Shown here in pieces: positions 10,554-23,200 of a DNA stretch of 64,000 nt; position 1 is the stretch's first letter, and each line of letters opens with the position of its first letter. The position numbers were made by a program, and so were the translations under genes. The notes below the pieces were generated by a model. That model made no database searches. It had not been told where the DNA came from and saw nothing but the letters and a program-made list of their open reading frames with translations. The DNA comes from Hypoxylon rubiginosum. Lineage: Eukaryota; Ascomycota; Sordariomycetes; Xylariales; Hypoxylaceae. The stretch is taken from NCBI GenBank assembly GCA_902806565.1, contig CADCXA010000024.1, positions 1,116,001 through 1,180,000 on the forward strand, read 5' to 3'.

Positions 10554-12254
10554 CTAATGCGAGAACAAATCCCTTTGTAACGACATTATATCGACATGTG
10601 AGCGAAGCTTAGCATATATGAAGTACTCCTCTGGCTTAAGCGCTAGCTTCTGCTTGACGCATAGTTTGTAGTCGGGATCCACGAGCTCAAAATCACATTT
10701 CTGAAACAAGAGAGCTATGGCCAACGTGGCCTCTTGCAAGGCAAACGCCCTTCCTAATGATGTAAGTCAGTACGAAATGACGCCAGAACCAACATGAAAG
10801 TGGGAGTATTACCAATACAAGCTCTCTGGCCGTTCCCGAATGCCTTTCACTAGTAGTTAACACCGGAATCCGAAGCAGGGAGCGCGTTACCTACCTACCT
10901 TCAAAGAGTTTCTTAGCAGCTTCGTAAAGTTCTCTCCAAGTATTCTCTCAGGCTTGAACTCTTCAGCATCTTCACCCCAAACTTTAGATCTGACAGAGCA
11001 AAGCGTTAACATCAGAATCGTTCTCTGGGGTAGCAAAGAATGGGAAGGGGCAGTCGTATCTCTATGCAACTTGCGGTTCACAATTACCATTGTCTGGCCG
11101 CTCTTGATTTCCCACTTCTGTCCAAGTACAACAGGGACTTCAGGGTTTGACTCATGACGAGAAAAAATGACAACAAGCCGGCTGTCGTCTCGTGCCCTAT
11201 GACAGATAAAATTAACCGCTAGTTTTCCAAGTGCCTTGAAGGGAGAATTGCCAGTATAGGAATACACACCGGCGATTAGGAATGTGATCATGTTATCAAT
11301 TATGATGTCGTCCGTGAGTTTCTTCCCCGTCTTAGGATCGCTTCCATTCAGCATTGCGCCCACAAGATCCTTTTTGCCAGAAGGGTTGGCACGACGCCTA
11401 GCGATCACTTCCGCCACGAGTTGATGAACGAGCTTATTGTTCTCGTCAAACTTTTGTGTGCCGTCCTGTATAAGAGTAGCATACCACCACGGCCTATATG
11501 CCCGCAGTCCCGATTCGCTGAGCAGCTCTGTCATAGCTTGAACGTATGGCGGAACCTGTTCCATGTGGAACGAGTTGAATCGAGTGTCCATGGCGCACCT
11601 ATACGTATATTGACGAGTGATCGGATGCAAGCATTAGATCGAGAAAGATCGTCGCAGCGTTTACTTACAAAGCAACTGTATCGATGGTAAGGCAAGTGAA
11701 GTCTTGTACTGGATTAATGGGAGTCTCTGGTCTAAACCGAGCCTATTTCAGCACTAGCTGCGATGCGATATCTAGCATCTTTAGTATAACGTGTTAGATA
11801 ATGAAAGAAATTGCGGCAGTCTGAAAGGCGCACCTGGAAACATATTCCGAATAGGCACGGACCCGAAAGCTAGTAGCAATGTCCTGTGAGCTATCCCCCA
11901 AGTTTCTTGGTTGGGGTAGGCAGAAAAAAGTCGTCACGAACTACCTCTCGTAGCTCTCGCAAGAATCCAGCAGGATATTTTGCGAATTCCTTCCTAGTGC
12001 AAACCTCGTCTACTAGGTCTCGACTAGTTACGATGATTCTGTCCTCTCCTCCAATACGCAGCTTGTATATGAGGCCTCATGGATCGACGTCAGCAGAGCG
12101 CTCAAAAAGGTGCTATGCTAGATAACTCAGTTGGACTTCCCTTACCATAAACATCCGCAAGATTCGCCATATCTCGAATGCTGTTCGCCGGGTCGATATT
12201 TCTCAGGTTACCAAGAAACGGTAGAGGCCACGGCCCTGGAATTGAATGAGCCAT
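10554..12254 (-). pseudogene. cytochrome P450 pseudogene, CYP505/BM3-like haem domain
   Basis: The start is MAHSIPGPWPLPFLGN at 12254, followed after a short intron by GLIYKLRIGGEDRIIVTSR and the CYP505-type stretch EVCTRKEFAKYP. Further on are DTRFNSFHMEQ, an I-helix LIAGHETTAGLLSF (recovered when an intron at about 11270-11190 is removed), VWGEDAEEFKPERI, and an intact haem motif FGNGQRACIG (spliced near 10820-10755). Damage: about five extra bases near 11910-11920 shift the frame after FFLP; LVLK-stop-ARFRPETPIN near 11730 has TAG where family members have Trp; and the segment between the I-helix and HESNPEVPVVLG, which should carry the K-helix ExxR, is missing. The frame ends shortly after the haem domain with no reductase domain. 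The TGG-to-TAG change equals CpA to TpA on the other strand. Its start lies 157 bases from the LTR element. Ancestral residues are inferred from the family. Confidence 0.82.
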
Positions 12255-12410
12255 GGCTATGGATGAAATGTGAGTGCCGCCGCTGAATTCTTGAAGGAAA
12301 CTGGGCAACGTTTAAGAAGATCTATTCAACTACGGGCGCGGTAGAAAGACTGTCAAAGACACGCCTGTTGGCGACTAATAGGCAATGAGATTGTTTTGTT
12401 TGGCTCCGAA

Positions 12411-12733
12411 TATAACAAGGGTCTATATTAGAGATTTGAAATAACTTTAATTTAATGTAATAATTTTTACAGGTTTTAAGGTTCTTAATTCCCTTTAATT
12501 TAGATAAGAATTTAAGGTTTTATTTATATTTTAAGGTTATTATTTAATTTTTATCTTATTGTTATTTTAAACGTTTAATTAATATATATTAGTTTTATTA
12601 TTTTAATTTAAATTATTTTTATTTATTTAATTTTAATTAACTTATATATTAATATATAAAATATATATTTATTAAAATTTATAATTATAAGTTTTTTTAA
12701 TTAAATAAATTATTTAAATTAAGTTATATAATA
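12411..12733 (+). repeat. LTR (323 bp), left, family A copy 1
   Basis: Same length and continuous alignment with 18978-19300, 19922-20244, 26545-26867 and 40429-40751 (inverted). The outermost 26 bases are only lightly mutated. Confidence 0.88.
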
Positions 12734-15700
12734 TTAATTTTTTTTTTTAAATTTTATTTTAAAATATTATTTTATAAATATAAAAGTTTATAAATTTTTT
12801 TAATTATTATTAATAAAAATTCTTAATAAAATATTTAACTTTTTTATTAAATAAATAATTATAAGGTTTTTAAATTTAATGTTTTTTAATAAATTATTTT
12901 TTTTATTTAATTAAATATTTTATTTTTTTTAAGTTTTTTATAAAATCTTTTATTTTTTTTATTTAATAATTTTTTATTTTAATTAAAATTATTTTTTATA
13001 AAACTTAATTAAAATTAAATAATATTTAATTATTAATATAATAAGGTTTAATAAAAAAAATATAAAAAAAATTATAAATTTTCTAGTTTTTAAAAAATAT
13101 AAGTTTTATAATAATTAAAAAAATTATTTTTTAAATTTTAAAAAGTTTTAATATTTTTTAATTTAACTTTTTTATAAGTTTTTTTATTTTTACATTTTTA
13201 ACGTTTAATATAATTAATTATTTTTTAATATATTTAAGATTTTTAATATATTTTTTATTTATTTAAGTTTTTATTTATTATCGGTTTTATTTAAAATATT
13301 TTTAAATATTTTTTTAAATTTAAATTATTTAATAAAAGTAAAATTAGTTTTTTAAGTTTTTAAATATTTTAAATAAAAGATTATATATTATAAAGTAATA
13401 ATTATAATTAATATAAAAAAATATTATATAAAAAAAAAAAAAATTATATTATTATAAATAAATTTAATTATAAAAAATAAGTTTTTTTAGTTATTTATTT
13501 TATAGTTAATAAATAATTATAAATAAATTTTAAAAGTTTAATTAAATTATTTAATTTAATTATTAATTTAAAAATAAAAAATTATATTTATATAAAATTT
13601 AATATTTATTAACTTAAAAAAGTTTTTTTATAAATATATTATAAACTTAAAGTTTTTATTAAAAATAATATTTAATAATATATTATATAATTTTTAATAT
13701 TTTTTAATAAAAATTTTAATAAAATTATTAATCTTTTTTTTTTTATTTTAAAAAAAATAAAATAAGTTATTTTTATAAAAAAATTTATTATTATTTATAT
13801 AAAATTATATTTATTTAATAATAATAAGTTTATAATAAAATTTTATAAATTAAAAAAAACTATAAAATATATATTTTAAGATTTTATTTTTTTAGTATTT
13901 TAAGTATTTTTTAATATATTTTTTAATTATATTTTTTAAATTAAGTTATTAAAAGTTATAAATAATTAATTTTATAATTTTATTTATTTTTATATAACTA
14001 GTAATACGTATATTATATTTAAATTTTATAATTTTTTATTATAAAATTATTAATATTTATAAATGGTTTTTATAATAAAACAAATTATTTTATATTTTTA
14101 TATTTTTTTTTAATTAATTCTTTTATTTTAAATAAATAAGATTTTTTAACGTAGTTTTTTTAAGATTTTTTATAAATTTTAATAACTATTATAATATTTT
14201 AAAACTATAAAGTTATTTTAATATAAATAAAATAATAATTAAAATAATAAATATAGTTTTTTATAAATATAAAAAATATTTTTCTTATAAAATTAAAATA
14301 ATTAATTAATTTTTAGTTTTTTTTTTTTTTTAAAATAATATTATAATAATTTAAATAAAATATTAGTTTTTTTATTTAAACGTTTTAATTAATAGTTAAT
14401 AATAAATTAATATAAAATAAATTATTAAACTTATTAAGTTTATTTTTAGTTTAATATTTTAATAATAATAAAATAAAAAAGGTTTTAATAATTAAAGTAA
14501 ATTTTAATTTAATAATATACTTTTTTAAGATATTATTTTTATTTTTTAAAAAAATTAATAATATTTAGTAATTTTTTATTATAGATTTTATAATTTATTT
14601 TAACTAGGTTTAATTTTTAGAAGTGAAATATTATAAAATAAAATTTCCTGGTTTCATTTTTTTAAAATAAAATTAATTTTATTATAAAATTTAAAATATT
14701 TATTTTAATATAAGTAATTAAATTTAAATTAAAGTAAATAAAAATTAAAATAATTATAAATTAATTTTTTAATATTTTAAAAACGATTAATATTAATTTT
14801 ATCTATTTTTAATCTTTTTTATTTTTTTTATTAATATTTATTAAAAATTTAATTATTATTAAGAAATTATAAATAAAATGTTAATAAAAATTTATAAATC
14901 TTATAAATTATTAGTATTTTTTAAAATTAATCGGGTTTTTTATTTTTAAATATTTTTAATTTTATTTAAATTTATTAATATATTATTAATTTTAATAATA
15001 TATTTTAAAAATTTAACTTTTTAAACTTTTTAAGAATATTTTTTTAATAATATAATTAAATAATGTTTTATTAACTATTTAAAGATTTTTTTTATTAAAA
15101 TATTATATTTTTTTTAGGTATTTTTATAAATAAAGATATTATTAAAATAAATAAATATATTAGCGTTAATTAAATCTTAAAAAATATTATTTATTATAAT
15201 TTAAAAAATTACTAAGGTGTTAATAAGTTTAAAAAATATTATTAGGTATTTATATAAATTATATTTATATTTAAAAACTGTTTTTTATTTATTTATTTTT
15301 TAATTTATATAAGGTTAAATTTAAATTTAAAGTTAATTTTAATAAAAAACTTAATAATTTTAAATTATATTTAAAGTTTTATAATTAAAAAAATTAAATA
15401 ATAAATTAATATAATAATAACATTAAGTTTTTAATAGTTAATAATAAATTATAATAAATTTTTTAAGTTTATTTTTTTAATAAATATTATTAAAATAACG
15501 TATAATAAAATAGATTTTTTAATTTTTTTTATATTAATTATTTTTTTTAATTAAAACTTTAAAATAAATAATTTTTTTTTATTTATAATATAAAAAGATT
15601 TTTAGAAAAATACTTTTTTTTTATAAAAATTTATAGTATAATTTTAAGGTTAATAATTAAAAAATTATTATTTTATTTTTTAAATTATAATTAAATAAAA

Positions 15701-18700
15701 TTCTTAGAATTTTTTAAAAATGTTTTAAGTATTTTTTAAATATTTATTTAAATTATTATTAAAATAAAAAAAAGTGTTAATAAGTTTATTAAAATTTTAT
15801 TAATATAGTTTTTTTTATAGTATTTAAAAATAAATTAAATTCTTTAAATTTAAGAAAAAAAGTAAGTTAGTTAATATTATTTAAATTATTATTAAAATAA
15901 AATAATATTATATTTTTTATTTAAATTAATAAATTTAAAATTAAAATAAATAAAATAGTTTTTTTAATATTAAAATATAAAAGTTTTTAAGTAAAATTTA
16001 TTTTTTTATTTAAATATTAAAACGTTAAAGTTTATTATAAATTAAAAATATTATTATTTATAAATAAAAATTTTTTATTAATATATTTTAAAAAAAAATA
16101 TAATTAATATATTATTTTTTATATTTATAAGTATTTTTATTTAATATTTCTTATTATTATAAATAAATATTATTTTATAAATAAGTTAGTTTTTAAAATA
16201 TAATTTAAAAGTTAATTTATTAAAAATTAAAAACTTTTTATAGTTTATAATTTAATATATTAAAAAAATATATAAAAGTTTATTAATATTTTTTATAGTT
16301 TTATATATTTTTTTTAGTTTTAATTATTTAGTAAATAAAATTTATTATAGTTTTTATATTTTAATTAAAATAAATTTATTATTAAGTTATTAGTTTTTTA
16401 TTAATATAATAAAATAATTATTTAAAAATTTAAATTAAAGTTTTTTTTTTTAGTAATTTTTAAAAAAAAAAGTTTTATTAAAATTAAATTAATTTTTATT
16501 TTTTTTATAAATATAAAAGCCGGTGTTATATTATTATTAAACTTTTATTTTATAAAGGTAATTTTTTTTAAAGTTACAAGTAATTTTTTTTTATTAATAT
16601 TTTTTTTTATAAAATAAAATAAAATACCGTAATTATTTTTTTTATAATATTAATATAAGTATTTATTTTTTTTATATTAATTAATATTTATTTAATTAAT
16701 TTTTTATAAAGTTTTTTTATTAAAAGTTTAATGTTTATTTTTAAAATTAAGTTAGTTACTATTTATTTATTAATTTTAATTAAGTTTAAAATAATTATTT
16801 TTATTATAAGGTTAATAGTTTAATTTTAATTATTTTATTATTAAATCGGGTTTGTTTTTTTTTAATATATTAAAATTTATAAGTATATTTTTATAAATTT
16901 ACCTGGCTTTTTAAATAATATTAATAAATTTTTTATTATTATTTAAGAGGTTTTTTTAATAAAAATATATTAGTTTAATAATTTTATTTAATAAAATTTT
17001 AATAATATAATTTTAAAAAATAGTTTTAAATTATTAAATTAATTTATTAAAGTTTAATATTTTAATAAAATATTAAGTTATATTTTTATAATATTTAAAC
17101 TTAAATATTTTTTTTAAGTTATAATATTTTTTTAAAAGGTTTTTAAAATGTTTTTTTAAAATAAGTTTATAATTTATTTAAAAATTTATAAGTTTTATTT
17201 ATTTTATTATTTATAATTTTTATTAATATTATATTTAAGTTTTATTTATTAATAAAAATTTTATTTAATTAATATAATAATAATTTTTTAAAAAGCTTTT
17301 TATATATATTTTTATATATAATTTTATTTTTAAATATTAAGGTTAAAACTTAAAAAAGTTTTTATTATTATAAGTAATAAATTTATTAAAATATATAAGG
17401 TTAATAATAATAAAAATAAAATAAATTAATTATTTAAGCGTTTAAATTAATTTATTTTTTAATATAATTAAAAAAGTTAATTTAATATATAAAATATAAA
17501 AAAGTAACGGTTTTTATAAAAATTTTAATAATAATTTATTTTTTTTATTATTAAAATTATTTAAATTATTATTAAAATTATTAAAAGAAAATAATAAATT
17601 ATTTTTTCTATTTTTTTTTAATATAAAAAATCTAGTTTAAATAAAGTTAAATTAAATTTAAATATTAATAATAATTTTTTTAATTTAACTAATTTATAAA
17701 ACTTAAATAAATAATTAATTTTTTATTTTTATTTTTAAATTAAAATATATAAATAAAAAATAAATACTAAAAATAATATTAATTTAAGTTAATTATTAAA
17801 AATTAAGTTTAAATATAATTTATTTTTTTATATTTTTAAGTATTAATTATATATCGATTAGTTAATTAATAATTAATTATTTAATAAATTTAATAAAAAT
17901 GGTTTTAATATATATTTAAAAATTTAATAATTATTTTTAAAAAATTTAATTTAATTAAACTAAATTAATATATTTTTAAATAAATAATTTATTAATTTAT
18001 AAGTTTTTAATAATAATTTATCAAGCGATTTTATTTTAGGTTTTTTTATAAGTATTAAAATTAATATATAATAATTTTAAAATTAAATATTATTTTTAAA
18101 TAATTTAAATTAATTTGTTAATTATAATTTATTATATAATATTATCGTTTATAAATTTAATAATAATTTCTTAAACTTATTATAAAAAGATTTAATTAAA
18201 TTATTTAATATAATATTTAAAACTAATAATTTAAATAGTTAATATTTTAATTTTTATATTATATATTTAAATAATAATATTATAAATTATATAAAAAACG
18301 TTATAACTTTTATAAATTTTTTAATTCTTTTAATAAATAATATTTATTTAAATAACTAAAATTTAAATAATATTATAAAAGTTTTATATTTAAATATAAA
18401 ATTATAAAATTTATTTTAAAAAGTTAATAATAATAATATTAAATATAATAAAATTAAAAATATTTTTTATAACTAGTTTATAATTTTAAAATTAATAAAA
18501 TATAAAAGTTAAATTTTTAAGTTAAAATATTATTTTTATTTTAATAGGTTTTTAAATAATAAAAAAAATATTAAATTTAATAAAAATTTTTTAAATTTTT
18601 AATAAGGAAAAAATAAAAAAGATTTTTATTAATATTATTTATATAAAAAGTTAATTAATTAAAAAGTTTTTTTAATTAAAAAAATTTTAAATTTAAATTT

Positions 18701-18977
18701 TTTAAAAAATAAAATATAATAAAGTTATTAATAAAAATAATAATAATATTAAATTATAAAAAAATTACATTAAAATAATAATATAAATTATTTTAAAAAA
18801 AATATCTTTTAATAATAATAAAAAAGTATTATTTATTAAAAAAAAAAGTTTTAAATTATTAAAAAAAATTATAAAATAGTTAATTTAAAGTAAAAAAGTT
18901 TTAAAATATTTAATATTTTAAAAATTTTTATTAGTTATTTAAATTTAATATAGTTTTTAAAAAAAATAAAAATTATT

Positions 18978-19300
18978 TATAATAAAAATTTATATTAAAA
19001 ACTTAAAATAATTTTAATTTAATATAATAATTTTTATAAGTTTTAAAGTTTTTAATTTTTTTTAATTTAAATAAAAATTTAAAGTTTTATTTATATTTTA
19101 AAATTATTATTTAATTTTTATTTTATTATTATTTTAAACGTTTAATTAATATATATTAATTTTATTATTTTAATTTAAGTTATTTTTATTTATTTAATTT
19201 TAATTAATTTATATATTAATATATAAAATATATATTTATTAAAATTTATAATTATAAGTTTTTTTAATTAAATAAGTTATTTAAATTAAATTATATAATA
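18978..19300 (+). repeat. LTR (323 bp), right, family A copy 1
   Basis: Starts tataataaaaatt, the fully A/T version of the LTR start; length identical to the left LTR. Confidence 0.88.
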
Positions 19301-19921
19301 TTAAAACTAAAAAAAAAAATATTTTAAATTTTATTAAAGTTATTAATTATTTATTTATATTAATTTTAATTAAATATTAATAATAACATATTAATTAATA
19401 TATAATATTAATAATTAAAAATATATTTATTAATTTTTTTTAATATTATATTTATTTAAATATTTAAAATATTATAATATTATATATTATATATTAAAAA
19501 AAAACTTATTATAAGTTAATATAATTTAAAGTTTTTATTAATATTATTTAAAGTTTTAGTTATTAAAACTTATAATAAAAAATTTTAAAATATATATTAT
19601 AATATTTTTTTTTTTTTTAATATATTTATTTTAATTTTTTAAATATTAACTTAGAAAAAAACCTTTTATAATATATAAATCTTTTATAAAAATAATTGTT
19701 ATATAAGCCGGTTTTTAATATTTAAGGGGCGGTATTTTATAATATATAATTTAGTTATTAAATGCCAGATATATATTTAATAAAAAATAACGTTTAATTA
19801 AATTAAAAATAATTAATAGTTTAAAATTAATATAAAATAAGATATTAATTTACCAGTTTAATTAAAAAAAAAAAAAAAAAGTTATTTTAAGTTATTAATA
19901 TAAATTATTTAGTTAACTTAA
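19301..19921. other. AT-rich spacer between two family A copies
   Basis: 621 bases as AT-rich as the elements but outside both. Small GC islands remain (tataagccggtttt near 19705, aaggggcggta near 19723, atgccagata near 19762). Since RIP acts on repeats, this is probably a piece of another duplicated sequence or was caught by spreading. No gene seen. Confidence 0.55.
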
Positions 19922-20244
19922 TATAATAAAAATTTATATTAAAGATTTAAAATAGTTTTAATTTAATATAATAATTTTTACAGGTTTTAAAATCCTTGAT
20001 TTTTTTTAATTTAAATAAAAATCTAAGGTTTTATTTATATTTTAAAGTTATTATTTAATTTTTACTTTATTATTATTTTAAATATTTAATTAATATATAT
20101 TAATTTTATTATTTTAATTTAAGTTATTTTTATTTATTTAATTTTAATTAACTTATATATTAATATATAAAATATACGTTTATTAAAATCTATAACTATA
20201 GGTTTTTTTAATTAAATAAGTTATTTAAATTAAACTATATAACA
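19922..20244 (+). repeat. LTR (323 bp), left, family A copy 2
   Basis: Begins tataataaaaattt and ends actatataaca. It is slightly less mutated than the copy 1 right LTR. Confidence 0.87.
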
Positions 20245-23200
20245 TTAGTTTTTTTTTTTTTAAGCCTTATTTTAAAACGTTATTTTATAAATATAAAAGT
20301 TTATAAATTTCTTTAGTTATTATTAATAAAAATTTTTAATAAAATATTTAGTTTTTTTATTAAATAAATAATTATAAAGTTTTTAAATTTAATATTTTTT
20401 AATAAGTTATTTTTTTTATTTAATTAAGTATTTTATTTTCCTTAGGTTTTTTATAAAATTTTTTATTTTTTTTATTTAATAGTTTTTTATTTTAATTAAA
20501 ACTATTTTTTATAAAACTTAATTAAAATTAAATAATATTTAATTATTAATATAATAAGGTTTAATAAAAAAAAAATAAAATAAATTATAAATTCTCCAGC
20601 TTTTAAAAAATATAAGTTTTATAATAATTAAAAAGATTATTTTCTAGATTTTAAAAGATCTTAATATTTTTTAATCTAGTTTTTTTATAGGTTTTTTTGT
20701 TTTTATATTTTTAACGTTTAATATAACCAGTTATTTTTTAATATATTTAAGGTTTTTAATATGTTTTTTATTCGTTTAAATTTTTATTTATTACTGGTTT
20801 TATATAAGGTATTTTTAGGTATCTTTTTAAATTTAAATTATTTAATAAAAGTAAAATTAATTTTTTAAGTTTTTAAATATTTTAAATAAAAAATTATACG
20901 TTATAAAATAATAATTATAATTAATATAAAAAGGTATTATATAAGAAAAAAATAAAACTATATTATTATAAATAAATTTAATTATAAAAAATAAGTTTTT
21001 TTAATTATTTATTTTATAGTTAATAAATAATTATAAGTAAAGTTTAAAAGTTTAATTAAATTATTTAATTTAATTATTAATTTAAAAATAAAAAACTATA
21101 TTTATATAAAATTTAATATTTATTAACTTAAAAAAATTTTTTTATAAATATATTATAAACTTAGAGTTTTTATTAAAAATAATATTTAATAATATATTAT
21201 ATAATCTTTAATATTTTTTAATAAAGATTTTAATAAAATTATTAATTTTTTTTTTTTTTTTTAAAAGGGATAAAATAAGTTATTTTTATAAAAAGATCTA
21301 TTATTATTTATATAAAATTATATTTATTTAATAATAATAAATTTATAATAAAATTTATTATAATAATATATTAAAATTTATAATAAAGTTTTATAAATTA
21401 AAAAAGATTATAAAATACGTATCTTAGAATTTTATTTTTTTAATATTTTAAATATTTTTTAATATATTTTTTAATTATATCTTTTAAATTAAACTATTAA
21501 AAATTATAAATTATTAACTTTATAATTTTATTTATTTTTATATAACTAGCGATATATATATTATATTTAAATTTTATAATTTTTTATTATAAAACTATTA
21601 ATACTTATAAATGGTTTTTACAGTAAAATAAGTTATTTTATATTTTTATATTTTTTTTTAGTTAATTTTTTTATTTTAAATAAATAGGATTTTTTAACGT
21701 AACTTTTCTAAAATTTTTTATAAATTTTAATAATTATTATAATATTTTAAAACTATAAAGTTATTTTAATATAAATAAAATAATAATTAAAATAATAAAT
21801 ATAGTTTTTTATAAATATAAAAAATATTTTTCTTATAAAATTAAAATAATTAACTAATTTTTAACCTTTTTTTTTTAAAGCGATATTATAATAATTTAAA
21901 TAAAATATTAGTTTTTTTATTTAAGTGTTTTAATTAATAGTTAATAATAAATTAATATAAAATAAATTATTAAACTTATTAAACTTACTTTTAATTTAAT
22001 ATTTTAATAATAATAAAATAAAAAAAATTTTAATAATTAAAGTAGATTTTAATTTAATAATATACTTTTTTAAAATATTGTTTTTATTTTTTAAAAAAAT
22101 TAATAATACTTAATAATTTTTTATTATAAATTTTATAGTTTATTTTAATTAAGTTTAATTTTTAAAAATAAAACATTATAAGGTGAAATTTCTTAGTTTT
22201 ATTTTTTTAAAATAAAATTAATTTTATTATAAAATTTAAAACGTTTATTTTAATATAGGTAATTAAATTCAGGTTAAAATAAGTAAGAATTAAAATGGTT
22301 ATAAATTAATCTTTTAATATTTTAAAAATAATTAATATTAACTTTATTTATTTTTAGTTTTTTTTATTTTTTTTATTAATATTTATTAAAAGTTTAATTA
22401 TTATAAAAAAATTATAAATAAAATATTAATAAAAGTTTATAAATTTTATAAATTACTAGTATTTTTTAAAACTAATTAGGTTTTTTTATTTTTAAATACT
22501 TTTAATTTTATTTAAATTTATAAATATATTATTAATTTTAATAATATATTTTAAGAATTTAATTTTTTAAACTTTTTAAAAATATTTTCTTAGTAATATA
22601 ATTAAATAATATTTTATTAACTATTTAAAATTTTTTTTTACTAGGGTATTATATTTTTTTTAAATATTTTTATAAATAAAAATATTATTAAAATAAATAA
22701 ATATATTAGTGTTAATTAAATTTTAAAAAATATTATTTATTATAATTTAAAAGATTATTAAGGTATTAATAAATTTAAAAAATATTATTAAATATTTATA
22801 TAAATTATATTTATATTTAAAAACTATTTTTTATTTATCTTTTTTTTTAATTTATATAAAGTTAAATTTAAATTTAAAATTAATTTTAATAAAAAACTTA
22901 ATAATTTTAAATTATATTTAAAATTCTATAATTAAAAAAATTAAATAATAAATTAATATAATAATAACATTAAATTTTTAATAATTAATAACAAGTTATA
23001 ATAGATTTTTTAAATTTATTTTTTTAATAAATATTATTAAAATAACATATAATAAAATAAACTTTTTAATTTTTCTTATATTAATTATTTTTTTTAATTA
23101 AGGTTTTAAAATAAATAATTCCTTTTTATTTATAATATAAAAAGGTTTTTAAAAAAATATTTTTTTTTTATAAAGATTTATAATATAATTTTAAAGTTAA

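Larger units (their letters stand above)
12411..19300 (+). mobile_element. RIP-degraded LTR retrotransposon, family A copy 1
   Basis: 6,890 bases almost without G or C. Ends were set by aligning the terminal repeats to the less mutated ends at 26,790-26,867 and 53,045-53,077: the LTR starts as TGTAACAAAGGTC (here TATAACAAGGGTC) and ends GAGCCGTGTGACA (here reduced to A/T). The flanking five bases are CCGAA on the left and TTAAA on the right, the same 5-bp duplication after C-to-T and G-to-A change. No protein can be read; gypsy or copia type, and the coding strand, cannot be decided. The strand given is only the orientation relative to the other copies. Confidence 0.88.
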
